Positions 1 to 11,329 are shown, counted from the first letter of the stretch. The stretch: DNA of 64,000 nucleotides from Pisolithus tinctorius (GCA_024663395.1 JANFAH010000021.1:620001-684000), one strand, 5' to 3'. The notes: a model not told the origin generated them from the sequence alone. Made by a program: numbers and translations.

Positions 1-302
1 GTTCCTCAGTATGAGTATCAACTTAGTTCTTACTCCCTCTTCTCTGTCTTCTGTCTGTCAGAGTTACCTCTGACTATCTGTCTGTTCTCTCCCTCTGAAA
101 TACAAGGGCTGAGATTGTGCAAGGGGGTAGTGCATGAGCTAAACCTGACACCCTCATTCTGTTCCACCTTTGTCTCAGTGGACTTTGTCCCTGCCAACAC
201 TCCACTAGTCAGAGTTCAGTTCCTCTGTATCAGACTTGCTTCTGAACCCTCCCCAGACATTGTCTAGTATCGGAGTTGGTTGGAGTAGGCCCAGACTTGA
301 CA
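1..302 (+). repeat. Truncated decayed LTR tail, family of Gypsy A
   Basis: The sequence follows the last 300 bases of the Gypsy A LTR (compare 2491-2794), including the shared end ACTTGACA. Nearly every CpG of the young copy is TpG or CpA here. Its 5' part lies outside the window, so solo LTR versus element end cannot be decided. Confidence 0.8.
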
Positions 303-778
303 CAAAGGAGCAGTATGAGTGTCAGGCTCAAGCCATTGGTTGCATCATCAACCAGGTCCCTCCAGGTCACATGCCCTTACAAGCTGATGATCAGTTGTCT
401 CTGCATTTGCCTCTGTGGCATTTATTTATGACCTCCCCCACTGTCCTTGTAGAGGAGCATCCGCTAGCAGGGGAAATCCCCCTGCTAAACATTCTGAGCC
501 CAAGGAGGGCAAAATGACTGATGACCTGTTCAAGAACAAGGATAGGTCACAAATGTGAGGGAGTGTTCCCTCTGGAGACTCGACTCCCCAATTAAAGGAC
601 TGGGTTCAACACCCTTTTCCTGAACATGAAATTTGAGGTCTAATCCTCAAAGTATCAGTTCACAAAGTCCAACCTTTGTGCATATGTTTCTTTTCCTTTT
701 TTCTTTCCTTTTCTTTCTTTTCTTTTCTTTTCTTTTCTTTTCTTTTCTTTCCAAGCCTGGGTCAGCTCTAGGGGAGGG
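303..778 (+). other. Unassigned remnant with pyrimidine microsatellite
   Basis: An open stretch (to about 517) has no domain I recognise. A (TTTTC)n-type pyrimidine tract occupies about 687-750. A purine-rich stretch (about 770-778) precedes a TGTTAGGGG start and may be the polypurine tract of a Copia-type element. I see no convincing gene. Confidence 0.4.
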
Positions 779-1965
779 TGTTAGGGGTCATACCCTGAAA
801 AGAGGAACTACTTAGTATAGGCATGTGATACCAAGGTATCACATGCCTCTTCATATATAAATGTTGTCTCAGAAAATTTAGATACATTTTTTATTGTCTC
901 TATGTCTTACTGTGCAGATACCATATGGAACACTTTGCACATGTGAGCTTGAGACAACCCCAGCACAATCTTACAGTGAGGTTGTGGTCTGGTCTGGCAT
1001 TTCTGGAAGTGGTGAGGGAGTTCACCATGTGCAGAGTTATGTTTCCTTTGCTTCCTTGGGTGATTGCTAGGGTATCATTCTCCTCTAAACATCTCACTGT
1101 GTGTGCCACTTCTTGTAGTCCCTCCCTGGTAAAATACCACATGTGTATGAATTTGAATGCTTCTATTTTTTTGATGGCATATTCTGCTGGTCATGTTGGG
1201 AGATTGGATGAGATGATGGCATTGGGGTCAAAGGTGGGTGGGGTCAGGTCTGTCATCTGTTGGGGAGGGCATTCATTCTCAGCTGCTGGTGGCTGGGCTG
1301 GGGGATGTGGAGGGTTGTTGGATGGTGGTCCCTGTCCCTCTCCCTGGGGCACCTGTTTGGCCTGCTGTACCTCTCCCTGAGGGTTGTCTTACTCCCGGCA
1401 TTGTTCTAGGGCCTTGATGGCTTCCTCTCAGGTCAGGTTTCCACCAGTGGCTACAAGTTCAACCCTGCCTTAGAAGGCTGGGAGGGCAAAGTTGGGTCTG
1501 TTCAGTTGCTGGGATTGTTGTGTGTCCATGTTTGAGGTGCTTTGCCAGGCTAGCTTGATTGCATGAGGTGATGTTTCCAATCTTCAGCAAAGGAAGGAAT
1601 GTGGGTAGTTAAAAGGAAAAAATGAAAGAGTGGGCAAAGGATTGACTTGGGTCAGTGAAAAAAGAACAAGGTGGGGGCCCACACTGTGGGCCTGAATGCT
1701 GACAATGGTGGAAAAAAGGAAAGACAAGGTGCATCTCAGCACAGCCACTCATGCAAAGACAAAATTGTATTACTAGTTGTACCTCCTATGTACTAGAATC
1801 ACTATTGGTGTCTACATTGAATATATTTGAATATATTTGTATCTCATTGTCCTACAATTTTAGTGATAGGCTCTTGCAGCTCAATGGTGGGCAGCTACAT
1901 AAGTTAATAATTGAAATTAGAAACCATTACATTTTTGAGTCCACCTGCACTACACACTAATTCAT
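779..1965. other. Possible LTR start, then unassigned repeat debris
   Basis: After the purine tract the sequence begins TGTTAGGGGTCAT. It contains a perfect 13-bp inverted repeat (820-832 / 835-847) and a TATA-like CATATATAAATG near 852, as in an LTR promoter. From 900 to 1580 the minus strand has proline/glutamine-rich decayed coding-like sequence without a recognisable domain. 1580-1965 holds no gene that I can support. Confidence 0.35.
820..847. repeat. 28-bp perfect palindrome
   Basis: Arms GGCATGTGATACC and GGTATCACATGCC flank AA. They lie just upstream of a TATA-like box in the possible LTR and could be a protein-binding site or hairpin. Confidence 0.7.
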
Positions 1966-2080
1966 GTACATCCACTTCAGTCAACCCCCCTCAGAGACCT
2001 ATTAGGTCTGGAGATTTTGATATAAGTATTAACCTAATAGGTGTCATTTTGTTGGGAATTCCCAACTTTTGGGGATTCTC

Positions 2081-2794
2081 TGTCATGACCATGCAATCGT
2101 CATAGGTCTTTACTCACTCCGCAACCTTTTCCGCCAGTCATTTGCTCACTCCGCACCAACTCCGCCCACCTTCTATCGTCTACGAACCATCTCCGCTCCG
2201 ACTGCTGTTGGACTTGTGTCTCTCTCCTACTGGACCGAGCGGTCCGTCCTCTGAGGGGTCATGTGACTACCTTCGCAGTCAGGTACTCCGCAGCGCACTC
2301 ACCGCATGGTCCAGCACCTGGACTGTTTCCTTTTCTGGATGTTCTGTGTTACCCGTTCGTATGTCCTCCGTCTACCCTTCATTCGTCGTCCAGGAAATTT
2401 TACTTGAAAACTTATGAGTCTCCGTATGTCAGTTCCAATTCCGGTTACTGTACCCCCGTAGTAGTATAAAAACATGTACTGTACTCCGCTGTTCTTCAGT
2501 ACGAATATCAACTTAGTTCCTACTCCCTCCGATTCCGTCTTCTGTCTATCGGAGTTATCTCCGACTCTCCATCTGTACTCTCCCTCTGAAATACGAGGGC
2601 TGAGATCGTGCAAGGGGGTAGCGCATGAGCTAAACCCGATGCCCTCACTCCGCTCCGTCTCTGTCTCGGCGGACTTCGTTCCTGCCATCTCTCCGCTAGT
2701 CAGAGTTCTGTTCTTCTGTGTCGGACTTGCTTCCGGACCCTCCTCTAGACCTTGTTTAGCATCGGAGTTGGTCGGAGTAGGCCCGGACTTGACA
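2081..2794 (+). repeat. 5' LTR of Gypsy A
   Basis: 714 bp, TG...CA ends with short inverted repeat TGTCA/TGACA. TATA box TATAAAA is at 2465-2471. It differs from the 3' LTR at about 23 positions by my count, all transitions at CpG sites. Confidence 0.95.
2465..2508 (+). promoter_or_regulatory. LTR core promoter and predicted RNA 5' end
   Basis: TATAAAA at 2465-2471. AGTACGAATAT (2498-2508) begins 33 nt downstream of the first TATA base, where the transcript should start. It matches, with one base difference, the reverse complement of the sequence just inside the LTR at 2797-2807. Confidence 0.65.
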
Positions 2795-2796
2795 GT

Positions 2797-2807
2797 ATAT
2801 TCATACT
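2797..2807 (+). other. Putative self-priming primer-binding site, Gypsy A
   Basis: ATATTCATACT begins two bases (GT) after the LTR end. Its complement AGTATGAATAT matches the predicted RNA start AGTACGAATAT in 10 of 11 positions; the odd one is a CpG-type change. No tRNA 3' end match is apparent. The arrangement resembles Tf1/sushi self-priming. Confidence 0.65.
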
Positions 2808-2855
2808 CGCACTTGTACGATCTCCTTTTCTGTCTTCCAAAAAACTTACACCATT

Positions 2856-4139
2856 ATGAGAACTCGAGCTCAATCCCAAAGAGAGGTCACCGAGAACCTT
2901 GCTGTAGCGCTAGCTAATCCGCGTCAACTCCCTTCCGTCGTCGAACAATTCCAATCCTTCTCCACTCGACGCCGCTCTCGCGCTGAAGGCGAAAGCGCTT
3001 CGCAAGCTGGTCGCTCCGACCTCCACCCAACAACTTTCCATACTCTGTCTCCTCGTAACCGAGATGATGGACCCGACCCCGACCCTGACTATCCTGATGG
3101 TGATCCCGATGGCGGGGGCAGTGGTGACGGGGATATCCCCGAAGACCCGGCTGAGCCGCCAGAGGACCCCCTCGTAGCTCTTGCTAGAGCTGTCCATGCG
3201 CTTGCGTGGTCTAGTTCGCGCACTGGGGACTCCGCTCCGAAAACCAAAGTCCGCGAGCCTGACACTTTCGATGGCTCCGACCCTAAAAAACTCCGCAAGT
3301 TCCTCGTTCAGTGCGAGCTGAACTTCCAAGACCGCCCTCGCGCATTCCGCTCCGACAGAGCAAAGGTTACCTTCGCTCAATCCTATCTTAAGGGTATGGC
3401 CCTGGCTTGGTTCAAGCCAGATCTGCTAAACCCTGACAACTATGACCGCCCGCTCTGGATGGACGACTACCATGAGTTCTTACAAGAGCTCACAGCTAAC
3501 TTCAGTCCGCACGACGCTATAGTGGATGCCATCCAGCAACTCGAGAACCTTACCATGAAGGACGGTTCTCGTATTACCAAATATGTCATGGAGTTCAATC
3601 GCTGGGCTTCGCAAGTCAAGGACTACGGTGTCGGTGCACTCCGCCACCGCTTCTATAGCAGACTTCCAGACTGCATCAAAGACGAGATCACTCACGTCGG
3701 TAAGCCCTCTACCCTCGCACAACTCCGTGAACTCGCCCAGACCATCGATGCGTGCTACTGGGAGCACAAAGTAGAGATCTCACGCACCTCCAAGTCTGCC
3801 TCCAACAAGTCGCAGTCCTCAAACTCCGACAACAAGAGTAAATTGTCGTCCTCCGCCTCCGCTCTGAAGTCCGACACCAAGGGCAAGGGCAAACAGAAAG
3901 ACCCGCCCAAGTCCGACGCGTCCAAGTCCGATATTGCCCATCTTCTGGGCAAGGATGGCAAACTCACCTCCGCTGAACGCCAGCGCAGGATGAAGAATAA
4001 CCTCTGCCTCTTCTGTGGCGAGGCTGGCCATTCCGCCAAGGACTGTCCCAAGTCCACCTCTCACGCAGCCAAAGCCCATGCAGCTACGGCTGAAACTCCG
4101 CCTACTCCGCCTGCGGAGAAGGCAGAGTCAAAAAATTAG
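2856..4139 (+). CDS. gag: Gag polyprotein of Gypsy A
   Basis: Encodes a 427-residue Gag, which forms the virus-like particle and packages RNA. The first ~130 residues are polar with a D/P-rich stretch. About residues 140-310 form the retrotransposon Gag capsid-like region ([17 protein letters not shown] onward). A Ser/Lys-rich linker follows, then a CCHC zinc knuckle [14 protein letters not shown] near residue 388. The ATG at 2856 is the first in frame after the LTR and priming site. The stop TAG (4137-4139) abuts the slippery sequence AAAAAAT, so most ribosomes should stop here and a minority continue into pol. The open frame is intact and CpG-rich. Gypsy B has a decayed homologue with the same layout (31795-33111). 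Confidence 0.95.
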   Translation: MRTRAQSQREVTENLAVALANPRQLPSVVEQFQSFSTRRRSRAEGESASQAGRSDLHPTTFHTLSPRNRDDGPDPDPDYPDGDPDGGGSGDGDIPEDPAEPPEDPLVALARAVHALAWSSSRTGDSAPKTKVREPDTFDGSDPKKLRKFLVQCELNFQDRPRAFRSDRAKVTFAQSYLKGMALAWFKPDLLNPDNYDRPLWMDDYHEFLQELTANFSPHDAIVDAIQQLENLTMKDGSRITKYVMEFNRWASQVKDYGVGALRHRFYSRLPDCIKDEITHVGKPSTLAQLRELAQTIDACYWEHKVEISRTSKSASNKSQSSNSDNKSKLSSSASALKSDTKGKGKQKDPPKSDASKSDIAHLLGKDGKLTSAERQRRMKNNLCLFCGEAGHSAKDCPKSTSHAAKAHAATAETPPTPPAEKAESKN

Positions 4140-4174
4140 TCCGCTCCTCCAGGGAGCTCGCACAGCCTGGAGGA
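4130..4174 (+). promoter_or_regulatory. -1 programmed ribosomal frameshift signal (gag-pol), Gypsy A
   Basis: The heptamer A AAA AAT (4130-4136) is in the zero-frame phase X XXY YYZ and directly precedes the gag stop. After an 8-nt spacer there is a perfect 9-bp stem, TCCTCCAGG (4145-4153) with CCTGGAGGA (4166-4174), and a 12-nt loop. The -1 frame is open from the slip site through pol. These are the three classic parts of a -1 frameshift element. Confidence 0.85.
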
Positions 4175-7100
4175 AGCGTTGAACCCAACTGTGCGCCACC
4201 GGACATCCGACTCAATGCATCTGCTCTTTCTAGTCCCAATTCTTTACTTCCGTCTGTAACTCTTCTGGATTATTCTGTTGATACTGTTTCTGCGTTGATC
4301 GATTCTGGTTCTTCTCATTGCTTCGTAGATCTGTCTGTAATTAAAAAATATGCCATTCCTGTTTCCTCCGTTTCTCCGCCAATTCCACTCCGCTTGTTCG
4401 ATGGTAGTACAAATGCTGTCATTTCTCAAGAGGTAGATCTTTCCCTCCGCTTTCCTTCCGGCGATGTCAACTCCGTTTCATTTTATGTTACTCCGTTGGA
4501 TTCTTCATGTTCACTGGTATTAGGACACAACTGGCTCACCTGCTTCAATCCGTCGATTGACTGGGTACTGGGCAGTATATCGTTCAAACCACCGCTACAG
4601 GGAATGCCGACACCCCAGGCGCCTTCGTCACCTTCCACTGCGACCTCCGCTCCGGATCCGACACCCTCCGCTCCGTTTGCAGCTCCGACTGCACCTCCGA
4701 CAGACTCGCCGCGCTCCGCTCTGCTCGTCTCACTCATCAATGCTGCTGCGTATGTCAGAGCCTGTGCTCTCCCTGGCTCTAGACAGTTCCGCTTACAACT
4801 CTCCACTGATGATGTGAAGCTTCGTGCGTCCTCCGCTTCATCTCCGCCTCCTGACCTCTCCTCGGTTCCTTCTGAGTATCACGAGTTTGCCGACATCTTT
4901 AGCAAAGACAAGGCCACTGAACTTCCGCCACACCGCTCGTTCGATCTCAAGATCGACCTCGAGGAAGGAGCTTCTCCACCCATTGGTACCATCTACTCTC
5001 TTTCTCCGCCAGAGCTTGAAGCTCTCTGCACCTTCATTGACGAGCATCTTGGCTACGGTTTCATCAAGCAGTCCACCTCCGCTCACGGTGCCCCTGTCCT
5101 CTTCGTAAAGAAGAAGGATGGTTCACTCTGCCTCTGTGTAGACTATCGAGGACTCAACAAAATCACGAAAAAAGATCGCTATCCGCTGCCGCTCATCTCT
5201 GACCTACTCGACTCCCCAAGCCACGCTAAAGTCTATACCAAGATCGACCTCCGCCATGCCTATCATCTGGTCCACATAGCAGACGGAGATGAATGGAAAA
5301 TGGCTTTCCGCACTCGTTATGGTTCTTACGAGTGGCAGGTAATGCCATTCGGTCTGACTAATGTGCCTGCAGCCTTCCAGCGGTTTGTTAATAGCATCTT
5401 TGCGGACATGCTCGATGTCTGCGTCGTGGTATACCTTGATGACATCTTAATTTATTCGCAGAACATGGAGTCGCACCACGAACATGTTAAAGAGGTACTC
5501 CGCCACCTTCGAAAGCATGGTCTTTATGCCAAGCCAGAGAAGTGCAAGTTTCACTCCGACTCTGTCGAGTACCTCGGTTATGTTCTTTCTCCCTCCGGTC
5601 TCACCATGTCCACCGAGAAGGTTCAGGCAGTCCGCGACTGGCCTGAGCCGCGGAAGGTGTGAGACATCCAGTCTTTCCTTGGTTTCGCAAATTTCTATAG
5701 ACGATTCATTAATAACTACTCCGACATCGTCGTCCTGCTCACTCACCTCACGCGAAAGGGTGCTCCTTGGAACTTTTCCGAGGAGTGCCGCTCTGCTTTC
5801 CTCCGCCTGAAGGATGCCTTCAGCTCTGCTCCCATTCTCACTCATTGGGTCCCTGATGCTCCGCTTACAGTGGAAACTGACGCCTCCAACTATGCCATTG
5901 CTGGCATTTTGTTGATCACCTGCTCCGACGGTGAACTCCGCCCAGTCGCTTTCTACTCCCGCACCATGACCGCGCCAGAACTCAACTATGATACCCACGA
6001 CAAGGAGCTGTTGGCTATCTTCGAGGCTTTCCACCATTGGCGGCATTACTTAGAAGGCTCCGCCTTACCTGTCGACGTGGTGATGGACCACAAAAACCTT
6101 GAGTACTTCTCTACCTCTAAGGTTCTCACTCGTCGACAGGCCCACTGGTCGGAGTACCTTTCCCAGTTCAATCTTTCCATCCGCTTCCGACCTGGCCGCC
6201 TAGGAGCCAAACCCAACGCACTTACGCGACGTTGGGACGTCTACCCAAAAGGGGGGGATAGGGACTACGCACAGGTAAATCCTCACAATCTCCGCCCTAT
6301 GTTTACACAGGAGCAACTCGCGTCGTCCCTCCGTACCACCACCCTCATGGCACCTGTGCTCCGCGCCGCCATGGTCTTCGATGTTGAGTGCTTGCACTCT
6401 GACATCATCTCCGCCCTACCCTCCGATCCTGTCTCCGCCAGCCATCTCCCAACTCCGACTAAGCCTCGGTGGTCCTTGGACTCCGACGGTCTACTCTGCC
6501 TTGACGGTTGTATCTTTGTCCCTGACATTGATGACCTCCGCCTCTGAGTGCTTCGGTTCAAGCATGATCATCCTCTAGCAGGCCATTTCGGGCAAAACCG
6601 CACCTTAGAACTCGTCCGCAGGGACTACGTGTGGCCCAACCTCCGCTCCGACATAAAAGAATACGTCAGGTCTTGCACCGCCTGTGGACAGAGCAAAACT
6701 CCGCGCCACCGCCCTTATGGTCTACTGAAGCAACTCCCCATCCCAGAGAGACCTTGGAACTCCATCTCCATGGACTTCATCGAACACCTCCCCAACTCCG
6801 ATGGCTACTCCGCCATACTCGTGGTAGTGGACCGCCTCTCAAAGCAAGTGGTGTTCATCCCCACCCACGACTCTGTCACCTCTGCCGAACTCGCTAAGCT
6901 CTTCCTTACCCATGTCTTCTCCAAGCACGGAGTACCAGCTAATGTCACCTCCGACAGAGGTCCTGAGTTTGTCTCGCACTTCTTCCGCTCTCTAGGAAAG
7001 GCCCTTAATATGCGTCTTCACTTCACTTCGGGTTACCACCCAGAAGGCGATGGCCAGACCGAGCGAACAAACCAGACTCTCGAGCAGTACCTTCGTGTCT

Positions 7101-7855
7101 ACTGTAACTACCAACAAGACAACTGGGCTGAGCTGTTACCTCTAGCGGAGTTCGCCTTCAACAACGCACCAAGTGCGACAACTGGAGTTTCTCCCTTCTT
7201 CGCTAACAAGGGGTACCATCCAAACCTGTCTGTGGTCCCTGACCAGGACTTCACCTCTCCGAGGGCTCACGATTATGTCGTTGAGCTCTCCGCCCTTCAT
7301 GACTTCCTCCGCTCCAAAATGTCCACCGCTCAACAGCACTACCAGGGTCCAGCAGATGCTAGACGCATACCTCCGCCTGAGTTCAAGGTCGGAGAACAGG
7401 CCTACGTCAAAGCCAAGTACTTCTGCTCAACTCGTCCTTCAGAAAAACTCTCCGAAAAGTACTTAGGTCCGTTCACCATCTTGGCCAGGCCAGGTATGCA
7501 TTCTGTCACCCTTAAGCTCCCTGACTCTATGTGCTCGGTACATCCGGTCTTCCATGTCTCACAACTGGAAGCCGCAGCGGCTAACCCTTTCCCAAACTGA
7601 CAACAACCTCTGCCTCCGCCAGTGGATGTCGATGGTGACCTTGAGTATGAAGTATCAGAGATACTCGACTCTAAGGTGGACTGCCGTCGCTGCCATTGCC
7701 AACTCTTGTATCTAGTCCGCTGGGCTGGTTACGAGAACACCAACGAAGAAACCTCTTGGTTGCTTGCAACTGAGCTGGATCACGCTTCCGACATAGTATC
7801 CGCTTTCCATGAACGCTATCCGCATAAACCTGGCCCATACCAACCTCTGCCATAA
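4136..7855 (+). pseudogene. pol: Pol of Gypsy A: PR-RT-RNase H-IN-chromodomain, three TGA codons
   Basis: Read in the -1 frame from the slip site, pol has 1240 codons. An aspartic protease motif [10 protein letters not shown] is near 4295. Reverse transcriptase spans about 5080-5660 with catalytic YLDD near 5430. RNase H starts near 5865 (TDAS). Integrase has the HHCC zinc motif (6560-6690), the DDE core (TSDRGPEF; GYHPEGDGQTERTNQ) and a C-terminal domain. A chromodomain lies at about 7640-7830, a chromovirus mark thought to guide integration to modified histones. The frame is broken only by TGA at 5660, 6545 and 7598. At the first two, comparison with Gypsy B or the conserved family sequence is compatible with CGA (Arg); the third is inferred. 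I see no indel, so the element is recently inactivated. Confidence 0.93.
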
Positions 7856-8055
7856 TACTCCACCTACATAAACCTCCTCCGCGGGCTAACTCCGCCTCTT
7901 ACCGAACTACCTTAAGTACTTTAGAATTTTCTCCGCTTATCCGTTTCACTTCTCAGAGTCACAAGCAAAAACACAAGTCTATCTCGTAGTAATACAAAAT
8001 ATACAGACTAAAGACAAAAAAAAAAAGAAAAAAAAAAAAAAAAAAGAAAACAACA
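7856..8055. terminator. A-rich spacer between pol and the convergent antisense gene
   Basis: About 200 bp with a long A-rich tract (about 8015-8048). It separates the pol stop from the stop of the antisense gene and probably carries 3' end signals of both. Gypsy B has a spacer of similar size (about 176 bp) at the same place. Confidence 0.4.
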
Positions 8056-11000
8056 CTACTCTTCCATCGCTTGTCCTCCACCACCTTCCTGTTCTTCTCC
8101 ACCTTCCTGCTCCCCTTCGACTTCTTCCTCGTTATCCCCCTCTGCACCTTCGTCCGCTTCCTCTCGCTGGTCCTCCGCTGCCTCCAACTGCGGCCTCTTC
8201 CATCCTCCTCCTACGCATTCGAACTCGGCCACTCTGGCCTCACGCGCATCCTCCCTTCTCCTCATCTCCGCCCACTCTGCCCAGGCGTGGTACAGCGCCC
8301 ACTCGTCGGCGGTCTGCTCTGCAGCCTCCGCCATCTGCTCCGCTGCCTCTGCCATCCTCTCGAAGGCCAGCGCAGCAGTCTCGTGCGCTTTGGCCTGCCT
8401 CTCCATGGCTTGCAGCTGTCGCTCGCGCTCCCACTCTGCCCACCGCATGTGGACTCCCGCACCCGAGGGACCCTCAAGTGGGGTCGCAGGCTCGTCTTCT
8501 TCTCCGCCCGCCTCCCGCTCGTCATCCGCTGTGAGTCAAAGTGTGGAAAGGCAGTATAAACCAACCAAACCAACACCAAAGACAAATAATGTGCGAGTGG
8601 TGGTTTGCCTCTGCGGAACCTGGAGTGCAGAGAAACCTAAATGTGTGGGGGGGACTTCAAGTAGAGGGCTCCTGGCACAAGTTGTCGATGGGTTACGCAG
8701 GAGAGGATGAATGAATGCTGATTGAGAAGGGGATGCTGAACAGAGCAGGGGTGTTCAGCCGAAAGTACCTGGGGGTAATGGACCTTTGATAGAATATGTT
8801 CCTGGCGCAAGTCGATGATGAGTTACGCAGGGGTGAATGGATGACTAAGCAGGTGTGCTGACAGAGCACAGATGATACTTCAGATGAATGAATAGAGGTA
8901 GATAGACCCTTGATGGAGCCTCAACTACCAATGATATAAATGAAGACAGATAGACTCTTCCGAATGAGCCTCAACTGTCGACGACAAGATATGCTGAGCT
9001 GAGCTGACTTCTGAGTGACTTCTTGATTGATTCTGATTGATTGTGGGTAGCTAAGTACATGGGGGTTTATATACTGAGGGGGGAGCACAGCTTGTGACAA
9101 ACAAGGCACAAACACTTGGTAAGTAATGAGTAAGGACTGAGTAATCATGATGAGTAAGCGAGAAATGATAAGTAAGCAAGCAAAGAGGATTGGTAAGTAT
9201 TGGCAATGAACGAGTCAAGGATAGTCAAAATATCACAAAACGAGTCAAACAGAATCAGAAACTGAGTAAGCGCACTGATATCACATTAGGGGGTGGCGAT
9301 GCAAGTTAGATCTCGGTGGAGACATCTCTAGATCCAAAGATGGCATGACAGATGGATGGTGTTTCCAGATAGGGAAGTATTAATTCCAGAATTGAAGGGC
9401 ATGAGTCAGGTGTCAAAGGGGGCTAGGGCATTGGGGGTCTGTGGGGCAATGAGAGCATATGTGATCGCGTCTCCCACCCTTCCATCCTCTCAGCGAAGTT
9501 AACAAAAACTTCATGAACAGGGCTCTGATGGAGGAGGAGGAGAAGGGGGGACGTCTTCTGCTGGATCTTGCAGTAAGAAGGCAAGATGCATGTCATACTT
9601 GTCATGAATGCGATCAGGGAGGCTGGAGGACAGTAGATTATACTGCAGCTGTCGCAATGCAGGAAGAATGACGGACGAGACTGGAATAAAGACGGTGCAG
9701 GGAGCAGGGAGGAATGATCCATATGCTTCATCAACTGGGGAGACTGAAACAACCACATAAGACCTTTCTAACCGAGTGACAGACCTGAGGCGACTAAAGA
9801 ACGTCCTTCTGGAAGTCATACTGACAAGGAGAACACGCTGACCAAGCTGCATGGGATGAGATGGGGCTGACAATGACGGGATGAACCAGGGGGCTTCAGG
9901 ACGGAAGCTGGTGGGAATGCCTGGCAGATATACGTAGCCACTGTCTCTGGCAAATGAGACAAGCAAGATGATCGATGAAGAGGTGGCCATGATTGATGGA
10001 CTTAGCGAAATGAGCGTCTGATGGATGGAGTGCTGTAGAAACGCGCAGGGTGTGAGGATCCTCTCCAAATTTGGAAGGAAGAATCGTGGGGCTGAGCACT
10101 TTAAGCGAGCATGGGAATGGAGTCAATATCTTTGGAAATGGTGGAGATACAACGAAAACCAGAATGCCGTACACGGGCGCTAAAAACCTTTAATGTGCGC
10201 TTAACTTGCTTCCTCTTTTCTCTTTAGCACTGACGACTCGTTCTTGTGCGAAGGATGACTGTTCACGTCCAACAGTCTTTCTACACATGAGGCCTTTAGT
10301 CTTCATCCACATGCTTGGGCATTGTGCGCAACTCGTCAACGAGTTAGGCAGAGTCAGCTGTAACCATGTCCACAACACCTTTGGTGTGTGACACCACCTC
10401 TTCCGTCTCCGCCGCTCTCTCCTTCCCCTTCCCTCGTGGTCTCTTCTTCTTCTCCCCACGTGAGCTCCCTGTCCCCGCTCTTTTCCGCGATGGCCCTGCC
10501 ACCACGTCCTCCCTCGTCCAGCTACATACCTTCTTCTTCTTGTGACAGGGCAGGCAAGCCCTGGTCTTGCCTTGCCCTGGCTCACATTGCCCCGCTGTCA
10601 AGCTCGCTACACAGCGAGTACAGGGGGGCCGCCTGGTCGTGGTAACCACCACAGAGGTCCCAGGGACCCTCTGGGCGGTGTTGACATCATACACCGCGCC
10701 GCATAATCTAAGAAATTAAGACTGCGAGTCAGCTCCGCCTGACTCACAGCACTCTGCCACTCACCTTTGTGTGGCCTCGTCCTGCCTGGCCTGAGCCCTC
10801 TCTTCAGAGGCCCTTTGCCTCTGCCTTTCTGCCTCCTCCTCTGCCGCCTTCTTCCTTCGAGCCTCCTCTTCCGCTCTCTTCTTCCGCTCCGCCTCCAACC
10901 GCTCCTCCTCCGCCTTCCGCCTCTTGGCCTCCTCGTGCTTGGCCTTGTGCTCTGCCTTGCTCTCTCTCTCTCTCCGCTCGGCCTCCTCTCGTCGGCGCAC

Positions 11001-11138
11001 CTTCTCCGCAGACTTCTCTCGCTCAGTGTCGGTGGAGTCATCGGTGAGGACGACCAGCTCTTCATCCACGACTTGGGAGTAGTCGCGAACGTGGCCGGGG
11101 GTTGGCTGGGGGGTGTTGCTCTGGCGCTGGGAAGGCAT
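8056..11138 (-). pseudogene. Antisense spliced accessory gene of Gypsy A, interrupted by an LTR-like insertion
   Basis: Convergent to pol. Exon 1 is 11138-10765, a phase-2 intron 10764-10708 (57 nt, GTGAGT...TTAG), exon 2 from 10707. A 1.86-kb solo-LTR-like copy (8530-10393) splits exon 2. Removing it and one copy of its 4-bp duplication rejoins the frame exactly (E-E-A-D-D-E), giving 385 codons. The N-terminal third is a Glu/Lys/Arg-rich predicted coiled coil. Residues about 154-186 hold six cysteines, CX2CX8CX9CX2CX6C followed by SW, resembling a fungal binuclear zinc cluster. A second Glu/Ala-rich helix and an acidic Gly/Glu tail follow. Gypsy B carries the same gene (22393-23451) with the intron in the same phase and place. 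The function is unknown; nucleic-acid binding is an inference from the cysteines. Confidence 0.8.
8530..10393 (-). mobile_element. Solo-LTR-like element, copy 1
   Basis: 1864 bp, TGTCACACACC...GACTCACA read on the minus strand, with 4-bp duplication GCGG (8526-8529) against GTGG (10394-10397), differing by one CpG transition. It has a TATA box near 9067 (TATATAAACCC in its own sense) and repeated units containing CATAACTCATC / CCAGGAGCAC downstream. It encodes no recognisable protein. TG...CA ends and a promoter suggest a solo LTR of an element whose internal part is absent here. It is the least decayed of the five copies. Confidence 0.8.
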
Positions 11139-11329
11139 GGTGATGGGGGAAAAGGATGAAGGTTCAGTACCCTAACACGTTTTTAAGCGGTACTTCGAAC
11201 TCCGACAGAGCTCCGCCACGGCTAAAGCCATTGTCCTTGAGGCATCAAAGTAATTTCAAATGATCAACTCGTGTTGATCACGTTCTGTACATACAGCCTT
11301 CAGGGGTTCAGGCCCTAGGGGGGGGGCAC
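11139..11329 (-). promoter_or_regulatory. Upstream region of the antisense gene; polypurine tract
   Basis: This 191-bp segment between the antisense start codon and the 3' LTR must hold the antisense promoter, unless the LTR fires both ways. I see no clear TATA. On the plus strand a G-rich polypurine tract (11317-11326) directly precedes the 3' LTR and would prime second-strand synthesis. Confidence 0.5.

Noticed and set aside
4295..4300. Separate start codon for pol near the protease motif
   Set aside because: The same frame is open back to the slip site at 4136, and the frameshift signal explains expression better.
8071..8559. Plus-strand open frames opposite the Gypsy A antisense gene (also 10767-11159)
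   Set aside because: Leu/Ser/Pro-rich mirror translations of the Glu/Arg-rich coding strand; the minus strand has the intron, cysteine motif and homologue in Gypsy B.
9423..10174. Long open frames (up to 185 codons) that recur in each solo-LTR-like copy (also near 29178, 42086, 56386)
   Set aside because: They recur because the copies are homologous. Frames shift between copies, there is no domain or conserved start, and they lie in an LTR with a TATA box. Not treated as genes.
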